This document shows positions 51,811 through 60,648 of a stretch of 64,000 nucleotides of DNA, in pieces. The notes below the pieces were generated by a model. That model did not search any database and was not told where the DNA came from. It worked only from the letters and a program-made list of their open reading frames with translations. The DNA is from an uncultured Bacilli bacterium (GTDB taxonomy: Bacteria > Bacillota_I > Bacilli_A > RF39 > UBA660), in assembly GCA_910584165.1 (NCBI GenBank), contig CAJTZU010000001.1, positions 124,001-188,000 of the forward strand, written 5' to 3'. Position numbers and translations under genes: made by a program. Numbering within the stretch: the stretch's first letter is position 1; each line of letters starts with the position of its first letter.

Positions 51811-53610
51811 ATGTGCGGTATCGTTGGATACTTAGGAAAAAATAGGAATGCTTTAGATACAATTATTAGTGGATTAGAAGCATTAGAATATAGAGGATAT
51901 GATTCTGCTGGAATTGCTTATGTTTATAAAAATCAAATTCAAATTAAGAAAAAGGCAGGAAGAATTTCCAATTTAAAAGAAATTTTAAATTTTAGTGAAA
52001 CACCTTTTATTGGAATTGGGCATACTAGATGGGCAACCCACGGAGAGCCAAACGAAACAAATGCTCACCCTCATCATTCAGGAAAATTTACTATTGTCCA
52101 TAATGGAATTATTGAAAACTATATTGATTTAAAAAATATGTTAGAAAAAAAAGGAGTATCTTTTTCTTCAGAAACAGATACAGAAGTTGCTTGTGCCTTA
52201 TTAAATGACATTTATAAAACAGAAAAAGATATTTTAAAAACACTTGTAAAAGCACAGGATTTATTAATAGGAAGCTATGCTTTTGGCATTTTATGTGAAG
52301 ATGATTTAAATACAATCTATGCCATGAGAAAATCTAGTCCCCTAATTGTTGCTACTAAAGACAATGATAAATTTATTGCATCTGATGTTCCAGCCATTCT
52401 ATCTTTTACAAATGAGTATTATTTATTAGATGACTTTGACATTGCTATCTTAAAGGAAGATACATTATCTTTTTACCATCCAAAAAAAGAATTTTTTCAA
52501 AAAGAGAAACTCCTATTTGAAGGAAGTAAAGAGTCTTCCCAAAAAGATGGATACGAACATTTTATGTTAAAAGAAATTCATGAGCAACCAAAAGTTATTA
52601 AAGATACCATTCACTTTTATTTTGATGGAACGAAAGAATCTTTATTTGCAAATTTACCAGACTTAGAAAAATATCAAGATATTCACATTGTTGCTTGTGG
52701 TTCTGCCTATCATACAGGCTTAGTTGCTAAATCCTTAATTGAAGAACTGGCCGATATTCCTGTTACTTGTGAAATTGCAAGTGAATATCGTTATAAAAAA
52801 GTTTTTTATCATTCAAATACCTTAGTAATTGTTATTTCTCAGTCAGGAGAAACAGCAGATACTCTTGCCTCTTTAAGAAAGGCAAAAGAAGATTCTATAG
52901 ATACCTTAGCAATTGTAAATGTAATAGGTTCTAGTATTGCTAGAGAGGCAGATAAAGTTTTATATATTAAGGCAGGTTGTGAAATTGCTGTTGCTACTAC
53001 CAAAGCATATTCGGCTCAAGTAGCACTATTAAGTTTACTGGCTTTAAAATTAGCTATTATTCATAAAAATATATCCGAAGAAGAGTTTACTATGATTGCA
53101 AAGCAAATTGAAGAGTTGCCTGCCTTATTAGAAAAACTTATTAACCAAGAAAAATATCTTAATATTGCTAAAAAAATATATACTAGAGATGATATCTTTT
53201 ATTTAGGAAGAAAATTAGATTATGCAATTAGCATGGAAGGAGCTTTAAAACTAAAAGAGATTTCTTATATTAATAGCGTTTCTTACCCTGCTGGGGAATT
53301 GAAACATGGAACAATTTCTCTAGTAGAAAATAGTACACCTGTGATTGGTATTTTAACAGATAATACGATGAGAGAAAAAACAATTAGTAATTTAAAAGAA
53401 ACAGCTGCTAGAGGTGCCTATATCGTTGCTATTAGCAATGAAGAAATAAAAGAGGTAGATGAATTAATTTTAATTCCTACTGTCCATCCTTTATTTCAAC
53501 CACTTCTTGCAATCATTCCTCTACAATTAATTGCTTATGAAATTGCAAAGCTAAGAGGATGCGATATTGACAAACCAAGAAATTTAGCAAAATCTGTAAC
53601 AGTAGAATAA
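51811..53610 (+). CDS. glmS: Glutamine-fructose-6-phosphate aminotransferase GlmS
   Basis: Makes glucosamine 6-phosphate from fructose 6-phosphate and glutamine, the first step to UDP-GlcNAc for peptidoglycan and TagO. 599 residues: class II glutaminase domain from the nucleophile C2 (MCGIVGYLG, TRWATHGEP) and two SIS domains (ISQSGETADTLASL, LGRKLDYAISMEGALKLKEISY). The usual GlmS ending KSVTVE is intact. Controlled by the ribozyme in its leader. Confidence 0.97.
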   Translation: MCGIVGYLGKNRNALDTIISGLEALEYRGYDSAGIAYVYKNQIQIKKKAGRISNLKEILNFSETPFIGIGHTRWATHGEPNETNAHPHHSGKFTIVHNGIIENYIDLKNMLEKKGVSFSSETDTEVACALLNDIYKTEKDILKTLVKAQDLLIGSYAFGILCEDDLNTIYAMRKSSPLIVATKDNDKFIASDVPAILSFTNEYYLLDDFDIAILKEDTLSFYHPKKEFFQKEKLLFEGSKESSQKDGYEHFMLKEIHEQPKVIKDTIHFYFDGTKESLFANLPDLEKYQDIHIVACGSAYHTGLVAKSLIEELADIPVTCEIASEYRYKKVFYHSNTLVIVISQSGETADTLASLRKAKEDSIDTLAIVNVIGSSIAREADKVLYIKAGCEIAVATTKAYSAQVALLSLLALKLAIIHKNISEEEFTMIAKQIEELPALLEKLINQEKYLNIAKKIYTRDDIFYLGRKLDYAISMEGALKLKEISYINSVSYPAGELKHGTISLVENSTPVIGILTDNTMREKTISNLKETAARGAYIVAISNEEIKEVDELILIPTVHPLFQPLLAIIPLQLIAYEIAKLRGCDIDKPRNLAKSVTVE

Positions 53611-53637
53611 AAAAAGAACATAAAAATGTTCTTTTTA
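53609..53637. terminator. Bidirectional terminator between glmS and the nucleosidase gene
   Basis: Stem AAAAAGAACAT/ATGTTCTTTTT, symmetric, serving both converging genes. Confidence 0.88.
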
Positions 53638-54324
53638 TAATACCTCTAAAACAGCTGCTACATTCTTTTGTAATTCTAAAGCTACCCTTTTATCTATCGA
53701 TTCTCCTAATAATTCATTATTAGAAATCACTCTAATTCCAATACAAGGAATTAAAAACTTTTCACAAACAGTATAACAACCTATACTCTCCATATCTTCA
53801 CTCAAATTTTGAAACGTTTCTTGAAGCCACATAATTCTATCATATTCTCTATTAAAAACATCACCACTACCTAAAGTACCTTTTACTATTTTGCCAGAAG
53901 AAAAAAGGTTTTCTTCAAAGATAGTGACTAATTTTGTGTCTGCTTTTTTTATCTCCAGTGCTCTCTTATTTAGCTTCCACTCTAAAGAATTAGAACCTTC
54001 TCCTTTTTCTTTTATGGGCATCTTATAAGCATTGACATTTCTACAAGTTTCCCCTATCACAATATCCCCTATATGTAAGTCTAAACAGTGTGAGCCTGCA
54101 ATTCCTTGATTAATTACCATACTTATTTCATAATTAAGAATAGCAATCGTAGTAGCAATAGTTGCATTTAAAGTTCCTACTAAAGTCTTAGAAATGACTA
54201 CTCTTTTATTTTTTATTTTTCCTTCATAAAATTCATATCCAGCAATAATCTTCTTTTCTGATTCTTCTAAAATAGAAAGAAAATATGCTATTTCTTCTTC
54301 CATTGCTCCCTCAATTAAAATCAT
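53635..54324 (-). CDS. MTA/SAH nucleosidase-like protein (PNP/UDP family)
   Basis: A 229-residue protein of the methylthioadenosine/S-adenosylhomocysteine nucleosidase type: GAMEEEI at 6-12, a QGIAGSH block, and DMESIGCYTV replacing the usual MEMEGAA. At the place of the catalytic Asp (ISD in known enzymes) it has Asn (RVISNNE). This casts doubt on normal activity, or suggests a shifted substrate. Expected role if active: splitting adenine from MTA or SAH for methyl-cycle recycling. Confidence 0.72.
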   Translation of the reverse strand: MILIEGAMEEEIAYFLSILEESEKKIIAGYEFYEGKIKNKRVVISKTLVGTLNATIATTIAILNYEISMVINQGIAGSHCLDLHIGDIVIGETCRNVNAYKMPIKEKGEGSNSLEWKLNKRALEIKKADTKLVTIFEENLFSSGKIVKGTLGSGDVFNREYDRIMWLQETFQNLSEDMESIGCYTVCEKFLIPCIGIRVISNNELLGESIDKRVALELQKNVAAVLEVL

Positions 54325-54347
54325 ATTAATCTCCTTAATGTGTTTGT

Positions 54348-54353
54348 ATTATA
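54348..54353 (-). promoter_or_regulatory. Extended -10 promoter of the nucleosidase gene
   Basis: TGC plus TATAAT on the minus strand, 24 bases before the start codon; AAGGAG follows. Confidence 0.5.
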
Positions 54354-54355
54354 GC

Positions 54356-54388
54356 ATAAAAAAAGAAACAAAGAAATAGTTTCTTTTA
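54356..54388 (-). terminator. Intrinsic terminator after the GNAT gene
   Basis: Stem AAAAGAAAC/GTTTCTTTT followed by T-run on the minus strand, overlapping the stop codon of the GNAT gene. Confidence 0.85.
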
Positions 54389-54733
54389 AAGTGTTATTCG
54401 GTACTTAATTTTATTATCTTTTCTAGATTCTTCTATTCCCCCATAAGCTTCTACAATTCTTTGCATAATGATATTTTGAAGAGGAAAAATCAGTTCAAAA
54501 GAAGTCACTTTTTCTTCCTTTAAAGTTTCTAATACTTGATAAAACAATTTATTTCCATAACCATTTCCTCTTTTATTTTCTAATATAAATATATAGATGT
54601 CTATTTTTTCTAAAACATTAATCTTAGCAAAACCTAAAGTCTCTCTTTCTGTTTTAAAAGAATAATAATTATCTTGAATAGAAAAATTCATTTCTTTTTT
54701 TTCTTCATTGCTCATTTTATATAACCTTAGCAT
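54386..54733 (-). CDS. Small GNAT-family acetyltransferase-like protein
   Basis: A 115-residue protein, short for GNAT. The acetyl-CoA loop pattern ENKRGNGYGNKLF (about 68-80) matches motif A, followed by a helix and the C-terminal AYGGIEESR segment typical of the family. Its first codons overlap the preceding gene by 17 bases. Substrate unknown. Confidence 0.65.
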   Translation of the reverse strand: MLRLYKMSNEEKKEMNFSIQDNYYSFKTERETLGFAKINVLEKIDIYIFILENKRGNGYGNKLFYQVLETLKEEKVTSFELIFPLQNIIMQRIVEAYGGIEESRKDNKIKYRITL

Positions 54734-55949
54734 CTGTTTCCTCCAAACTATAATTTCCTACCATTTCTGGCACTACTACTGATAAAAAACGAGTAAGTGT
54801 TTCTTCTTTTCTTTGTGATAGTTGTTGAACAAAAGGATAAGCTTGATATCTTTTTAACATTTCAGCAACATATGCTATTAATTCTTGATCTGTTAAAAAT
54901 AATTTACTCCCATCTCTAAATTCTAATTTTGCTCTTCCTGTAATTTGATTAGTTTCTGGGTCTCTTTCATTGCTTAACCAATCTACTACTTTTAAAGAAG
55001 TTAAAATATAATTACTATATGTTTTTACATAATCTATTCTAGAAACTAAAGCTGAAATTGTATATTTTTCACGAATAGATTGATTATCATTTCCTTTTGC
55101 CATTTCTATTAAATAAAGACTTCTTAAAACAGAATATCTATGCATTCCATTCCCATCAATCGTATATCTTCCCCCTGGAGCATCAGCCAGTTTCATCGGC
55201 TCATCATCAAAACTAGGCCTCAATGCTTCCATAGCATTTTCTGTTGTTAAATCAAGCATAGAAATAGAACGAGTATGATAAGTATCTCCATGGGAACTGA
55301 AAAAGCTAGGAAATGCTTTCAATAAATCTTTGCCACTACTTATATAACGATAATCATATCCTACTACATCAGCAATACTTACCATTTCTTTTTTTCCATC
55401 ATCACTAATCCGATACTGATAAAGAATAGGATCAATATCCTCTTGACTACTAATAGTAACAGAAATATTTTTTTCTAATTCTTCATACGTTATTCCATTT
55501 CTAATTAAAAATCTAGCAGTATCATAACTTATCGATGTTTTTGACATATCAATGCTTTCTTCTAATTTTTTTAATGCATCTTCTTTCTTTTTCTTCTCCA
55601 CTAACCTTTTTTCTCTGTTTCTTTCTCGAGCACGAATAGCTTGCTCATTTGCCTGCATTAAGATTTGTATAATCGATTCCTTTGAGCACCCATCTTTTAA
55701 TAATAATTCTTTTAATAAGTCTCTTATAAAATAGGAAAAGTTACCTGTTGTTGCAATATAAGTAGAAATGGCTCTCGTAACTACTCTTCTATCAATAAGT
55801 GGCTTATTTTCATTTTGAAAAGCACTTAATAATTCATTTAAAATCTTATCGTCAATAAAATCACATTCCAATAATTCTTCTTGACGTGAAAATAACTCTT
55901 CCATAGAATATGGAGTATCAAATAAATCAGCAAACTCTTTAATGGTCAT
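54717..55949 (-). CDS. Unknown protein with ParB-like segment
   Basis: A 410-residue soluble protein I cannot name. Residues 1-100 are helical; 100-135 form a basic coiled coil (RERNREKRLVEKKKK); 255-285 contain DAPGGRYTIDGNGMHRYSVLR, which resembles the D-G-x-H-R core of ParB/Srx-type nuclease or CTPase folds. The rest is helical. There is no parA, parS-like site or mobile gene beside it, so it is not the chromosomal ParB. It is coupled to a GNAT gene by overlap. Confidence 0.55.
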   Translation of the reverse strand: MTIKEFADLFDTPYSMEELFSRQEELLECDFIDDKILNELLSAFQNENKPLIDRRVVTRAISTYIATTGNFSYFIRDLLKELLLKDGCSKESIIQILMQANEQAIRARERNREKRLVEKKKKEDALKKLEESIDMSKTSISYDTARFLIRNGITYEELEKNISVTISSQEDIDPILYQYRISDDGKKEMVSIADVVGYDYRYISSGKDLLKAFPSFFSSHGDTYHTRSISMLDLTTENAMEALRPSFDDEPMKLADAPGGRYTIDGNGMHRYSVLRSLYLIEMAKGNDNQSIREKYTISALVSRIDYVKTYSNYILTSLKVVDWLSNERDPETNQITGRAKLEFRDGSKLFLTDQELIAYVAEMLKRYQAYPFVQQLSQRKEETLTRFLSVVVPEMVGNYSLEETDAKVI

Positions 55950-55998
55950 TTTATCACTTCCCTATTCTATTTTCATTATATAGGATTTTAAAACAAAT

Positions 55999-56034
55999 AA
56001 AAAGACTATTTACAAATAAATGTAAATAGTTTTT
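55999..56034 (-). terminator. Intrinsic terminator at the end of gatCAB-asnS-aspS
   Basis: Perfect stem ACTATTTACA/TGTAAATAGT with A and T flanks on the minus strand, overlapping the aspS stop. Confidence 0.88.
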
Positions 56035-57775
56035 ATCTTATCTTAATATGAACTTCTCTTAATTGCTCTTCTGTTACTTCACTAGGTGAGTTCATCATCA
56101 TATCTTGTCCACTAACACTCATAGGAAATGCCTGTACTTCTCGTAAGTTTGGTTCATCTTTTAAAAGCATTAACATTCTATCAATTCCAGGAGCCATTCC
56201 TGCATGAGGAGGCGCTCCAAATTGGAAAGCATTATATAAAGAAGCAAAACGAGTTTCCAATACCGATTTATCATAACCTACAATAGAGAATGCTTTCTCT
56301 AAACACTTGATATCATGATTACGAACGGCACCACTAGCCATCTCATTTCCATTACATACAAAGTCATATTGATAAGCTAATATCGAATCAATATCCTTAT
56401 TATCTAATCCTTCTAATCCACCATGAGGCATACTAAATGGATTATGACAGAATTCATATTTATGAGTTTGCTCATCGTATTCAAACATTGGGAAATTATT
56501 AATAATGCAGAATTCATATTTATTCTTATCAATCAAATCTAATTTGTTACCTAAATAGGTACGAATCATACCAGCTTGTTTAGCAGCCACTAATTCTTTT
56601 CTATCGGCAATAAAGAATACTACGCTACCTACTTTTAAATCAGCCTTTTTAATTAGAGATTCTCTATCTTCCTCTGTTAAGAATTTATCAATAGGCCCTT
56701 TAAAAGTGTTATTCTCCATAAGACTTAAATACCCAATACCTGGCATGCCAATAGATTTGGCATAATCTACTACTTCATTAAACCAACTATTTGGATACGT
56801 TGCAATATCATGAACGGTAATCGAACGAACGACACTTCCTCTAAATGGTTTAAATTCACTACTAACAAATAATTCACTGATATCTTGAATCTCTAATGGA
56901 TTTCGTAAATCTGGCTTATCTGTTCCATATTTTAGCATCGCATCTCGATAAGAAATTCTTCTAAATGGTCTTGGACTAATCTCTCTATCACTAAAATGTT
57001 TGAAGGTCTCATAGAAGACTTCCTCTCCTATTTCGTAGACATCTTCTTCGCTAACAAAAGCCATTTCAAAATCTAATTGATAAAATTCTAATGTTCTATC
57101 ACTACGACAATCCTCATCTCTAAAACAAGGTGCAATCTGATAATACTTATCAAAACCACCTACCATCAGTAATTCTTTAAATACTTGTGGAGCTTGTGGT
57201 AAAGCATAGAATTTTCCTTTAAATTTACGAGATGGAATAATGAAATCACGAGCACCTTCTGGACTAGAAGCGGTAATAATTGGTGTTTGAACTTCTGTAA
57301 ACCCTAATGTATCCATTTTATTTCTAAGAAATTTTAGTAGTTCACTACGTAATTTGATATTACTATGAACTTTCTCATTTCGTAAATCTAAATAACGATA
57401 CTTTAAGCGAACTTCTTCAGATACATTAGTAGAACTCATTACTTCAAATGGAAGTTCATTTAAGGAAGTTCCTAATACTTCTAAAGTAGATACTAATATT
57501 TCAACTGTTCCTGTTTTAAGTCTTGGGTTGTAGTCATCTTCACTTCTTTTCCGAACTGTACCAGTAATCGTAACAGATGATTCACGAGTTAAATGTTTAA
57601 ATATGGAATCATCATTACTTACAACCTGAACAGTACCTTCTTCATCTCTGATATCTACAAATATTACGCCTCCATGGTCTCTTATATTTTCTACCCATCC
57701 TGCAATTCGAACTTCACTACCAAGTTCTTCTTCACTTACTTTGCCACAATAGATAGTACGATATTTTGTTTTCAT
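56033..57775 (-). CDS. aspS: Aspartyl-tRNA synthetase
   Basis: A 580-residue bacterial-type class II synthetase. N-terminal OB anticodon domain (VRIAGWVENIRDHGGVIFVDIRD near 20-42), motif 2 (FRDEDCRSDRTLEFYQLD), the GAD insertion (about 290-410) and motif 3 (GMAPGIDRMLMLL). Start at 57775 follows AGGGGAG by eight bases; a GTG three codons earlier is rejected. Presence of gatCAB in the same operon leaves open a non-discriminating enzyme, but asnS is also present. Confidence 0.95.
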   Translation of the reverse strand: MKTKYRTIYCGKVSEEELGSEVRIAGWVENIRDHGGVIFVDIRDEEGTVQVVSNDDSIFKHLTRESSVTITGTVRKRSEDDYNPRLKTGTVEILVSTLEVLGTSLNELPFEVMSSTNVSEEVRLKYRYLDLRNEKVHSNIKLRSELLKFLRNKMDTLGFTEVQTPIITASSPEGARDFIIPSRKFKGKFYALPQAPQVFKELLMVGGFDKYYQIAPCFRDEDCRSDRTLEFYQLDFEMAFVSEEDVYEIGEEVFYETFKHFSDREISPRPFRRISYRDAMLKYGTDKPDLRNPLEIQDISELFVSSEFKPFRGSVVRSITVHDIATYPNSWFNEVVDYAKSIGMPGIGYLSLMENNTFKGPIDKFLTEEDRESLIKKADLKVGSVVFFIADRKELVAAKQAGMIRTYLGNKLDLIDKNKYEFCIINNFPMFEYDEQTHKYEFCHNPFSMPHGGLEGLDNKDIDSILAYQYDFVCNGNEMASGAVRNHDIKCLEKAFSIVGYDKSVLETRFASLYNAFQFGAPPHAGMAPGIDRMLMLLKDEPNLREVQAFPMSVSGQDMMMNSPSEVTEEQLREVHIKIR

Positions 57776-57802
57776 CACAATCACTCCCCTTATTTTTGAA
57801 AT

Positions 57803-59182
57803 TTAAAATTCGCAAGATTTTGGTGTTCTAGCATAAGGGATAACGTCTCTTATGTTTTCAACACCTGTTAAATAAATTAGTAATCTTTCAAATCCCATAC
57901 CGAAACCAGAATGTACGCAACCACCGTATTTACGTAAGTTTAAATACCATTCTAATCCCTCGCTAGACATGTTCATCTCTTTCATACGGGTTACTAACTT
58001 ATCATAATCTGCTTCCCTCTCAGAACCACCCATTAACTCTCCTGCACCAGGTACTTCAAGGTCTACTGCTGCAACGGTTTTGCCATCTGGGTTTTGTTTC
58101 ATATAGAAGGCTTTAATATCTTTTGGCCAGTTCTTAATAAATACTGGTCCATGAAAGTATTCAGTAATATATTTTTCATGCTCTTTGGCAATATCTTCTC
58201 CATACTCTGGCTCAAATTCCCATTTCACATCTGCTTTCTTTAAGATAGAGATAACTTCTTCATGGTCAATTCTAGTAAATTCTGAAGCAACTAACTTCTC
58301 TAATTTTTCCTTTAATCCCTTTTCTACAAATTCATCAAAGAATTTGATTTCATCTGGGCAATGATCTAATACATATTGAACAACAAATTTAAGCATCTCT
58401 TCCATGATATCCATATCACCATTTAAATCACAGAACGCTACTTCTGGCTCAATCATCCAAAATTCTGAAGCATGTGTTTTCGTATTAGAATTTTCAGCTC
58501 TAAAAGTTGGTCCAAAGGTATACGTTTTTTTGTATGCTAGAGCAAATGTTTCTGCTTGTAATTGTCCTGATACGGTTAATGTCGCTTGTTTCCCAAAGAA
58601 GTCTTTATCGTAGTCTACTTTTCCAGATGAGGCTACCTTCTCTAAATCTAGAGTTGTTACTTGAAACATCTCTCCTGCCCCTTCACAGTCACTTGCTGTA
58701 ATAATAGGTGCATGGAAATAAACGTATCCTCTTTCTTGGAAGTAAGTATGAATAGCATGTGCTGCTACACTTCTTACTCTAAATACAGCTTGAAATAAAT
58801 TGGTTCTAGGTCTTAAATAAGCACATTCTCTTAAAAATTCACGAGTATGTCTTTTTGGTTGAATTGGATAGTCTTCTGGACAGTCTCCCTCTAACACTAG
58901 ACTACTTACTTGAAGTTCCATAGCCTGTCCTTCTTTTGGAGAAGGAACGAGTGTTCCAGTTACGGTAATGGCACTTCCAATATGTAGTTTGGTAATCTCT
59001 TCAAAGTTAGATAATTTGTTATCATAAACTACTTGTAAATGATTGAAACTAGTTCCGTCACTAAAGTCAATGAAACCAAATTCTTTTTGCTTACGATGAT
59101 TTCTAATCCAACCTTGAACGGTTACTTCTTTATTTAAATAGTCGTCTTTCTTGTTTTCTATTTCTTTAATATCTAATATCAT
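57803..59182 (-). CDS. asnS: Asparaginyl-tRNA synthetase
   Basis: A 459-residue class II synthetase with N-terminal OB domain (VQGWIRNHRKQKEFGFIDFSDG), motif 2 (FRAENSNTKTHASEFWMIEPE in part) and motif 3 (GFGMGFERLLIYLTG). Charges tRNA-Asn; two tRNA-Asn genes begin the same transcript. With AsnS present, GatCAB is probably needed mainly for Gln-tRNA. Confidence 0.95.
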   Translation of the reverse strand: MILDIKEIENKKDDYLNKEVTVQGWIRNHRKQKEFGFIDFSDGTSFNHLQVVYDNKLSNFEEITKLHIGSAITVTGTLVPSPKEGQAMELQVSSLVLEGDCPEDYPIQPKRHTREFLRECAYLRPRTNLFQAVFRVRSVAAHAIHTYFQERGYVYFHAPIITASDCEGAGEMFQVTTLDLEKVASSGKVDYDKDFFGKQATLTVSGQLQAETFALAYKKTYTFGPTFRAENSNTKTHASEFWMIEPEVAFCDLNGDMDIMEEMLKFVVQYVLDHCPDEIKFFDEFVEKGLKEKLEKLVASEFTRIDHEEVISILKKADVKWEFEPEYGEDIAKEHEKYITEYFHGPVFIKNWPKDIKAFYMKQNPDGKTVAAVDLEVPGAGELMGGSEREADYDKLVTRMKEMNMSSEGLEWYLNLRKYGGCVHSGFGMGFERLLIYLTGVENIRDVIPYARTPKSCEF

Positions 59183-59190
59183 ATTATCAC

Positions 59191-60648
59191 CTATCTCTTA
59201 TCGATTTCTTCTCTAATAATATCAGCCGTTAAACTTGGATTTGCTTGTCCACGAGTTGCTTTCATTACTTGTCCTACAAAGAAATCAAATGTGTTCTTTC
59301 CTTTTCTATGATCTTCTATTAAATCTGGATGTTCATCTAATACTTTAACAACGATATCACGAATCGTCTTATCGTCTCCTATTTGTTTCATTCCTAGTTC
59401 TTCTACAATAACACTAGGTTCTTTTTTATCTTCTAATACTTTAGAAAGTACTTGTTTACTCTGTTTTGAAGAAATCTTACCATCACGAACCATATTCATT
59501 AAGTCTACTAACATTTTAGGAGTAAGATATAAATCTTTCATCTCTAATTCTTCTTTATTTAGATATCCTAAAATAACACTAGTTAACCAGTTTGCAGCTC
59601 CCTTTGGTTCTCCACCAAGAGAAATTACTTCCTCATAGAAATCAGAGATTGCTTTTTCTTTTACTAGAATCGTAGAATCGTATTCTGATAAATTATATTC
59701 TTTCATATACTTTTCTTTTCTTTCTGATGCAAGTTCTGGAATACTAGCACGAATGCTCTCTAACCAAGATTCACTAATTTTAAATTTTGGAATATTTGGT
59801 TCTACAAAGTATTTGTAGTCAATTGCATCAGCTTTACTTCTCATATAGATGGTTGAGAAAGTATCTTCATCCCATCTACGAGTTTGTTGTTCCATCTCAT
59901 CATAGGTACCATCTTCTTTTAAAGCAATTTGTCTATCAATTTCATAATTAATAGCGTCTCTTACACCACCAAAAGAGTTTACGTTTTTCATCTCTACTTT
60001 GGTTCCCCAGTTTTTAGGGTCAGATGGGTCTTTATCTTTTTCCATAATAGATACGTTTACATCGCAACGAATCTGTCCTTTTCTACTATCGGCTTCACTA
60101 ATTCCTGCATACTGATAGATAGACCTCATTGTCTCTAGAAACGCTACTGCTTCTTCTGCTGAATGCATATCTGGTTCAGTAACAAGTTCTAGAAGAGGTA
60201 CTCCAGCACGGTTATAATCAATTGTTGAAAATGTTGGATAATGGTCAGATGATGCAGCATCTTCTTCTAGGTGAATGTTATTGATACGTACTCTTTTTGC
60301 TTCTCCTTTACAATCGAAATCTAAATATCCAAAACTTCCAACTGGCGCTGGTTTTGTCTCCTGTGTAATCTGATATCCTTTTGGTAAATCTGGATAGTAA
60401 TAGTTCTTTCTTTCAAAATAAAGATATTCTGGCTGTGAACAGTGTAGTATCATACTAGCTTTTAAAGCAAGTGCGACTGCTTCTTTATTAACAACTGGCA
60501 AAGTTCCCGGAAAAGCCATATCGAGTGGTCTAATATATGAGTTTGGAGTATCACTGTATCCGTTTTTAGCGCTTGAAAATACTTTGGTTTTTGTCTCACT
60601 AATTTCACAGTGCATCTCTAAACCGATTAATACTTGATAGTTATCCAT
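59191..60648 (-). CDS. gatB: Asp/Glu-tRNA amidotransferase subunit B
   Basis: A 485-residue tRNA-binding kinase subunit of GatCAB. Signature start IGLEMHCEISETKTKVFS, YFERKNYYYPDLPKGYQITQ, and DYNRAGVPLLELVTEPD; the YqeY-like tail ends TRGQANPSLTADIIREEI. Its ATG overlaps the gatA stop (TAATG). Confidence 0.95.
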   Translation of the reverse strand: MDNYQVLIGLEMHCEISETKTKVFSSAKNGYSDTPNSYIRPLDMAFPGTLPVVNKEAVALALKASMILHCSQPEYLYFERKNYYYPDLPKGYQITQETKPAPVGSFGYLDFDCKGEAKRVRINNIHLEEDAASSDHYPTFSTIDYNRAGVPLLELVTEPDMHSAEEAVAFLETMRSIYQYAGISEADSRKGQIRCDVNVSIMEKDKDPSDPKNWGTKVEMKNVNSFGGVRDAINYEIDRQIALKEDGTYDEMEQQTRRWDEDTFSTIYMRSKADAIDYKYFVEPNIPKFKISESWLESIRASIPELASERKEKYMKEYNLSEYDSTILVKEKAISDFYEEVISLGGEPKGAANWLTSVILGYLNKEELEMKDLYLTPKMLVDLMNMVRDGKISSKQSKQVLSKVLEDKKEPSVIVEELGMKQIGDDKTIRDIVVKVLDEHPDLIEDHRKGKNTFDFFVGQVMKATRGQANPSLTADIIREEIDKR

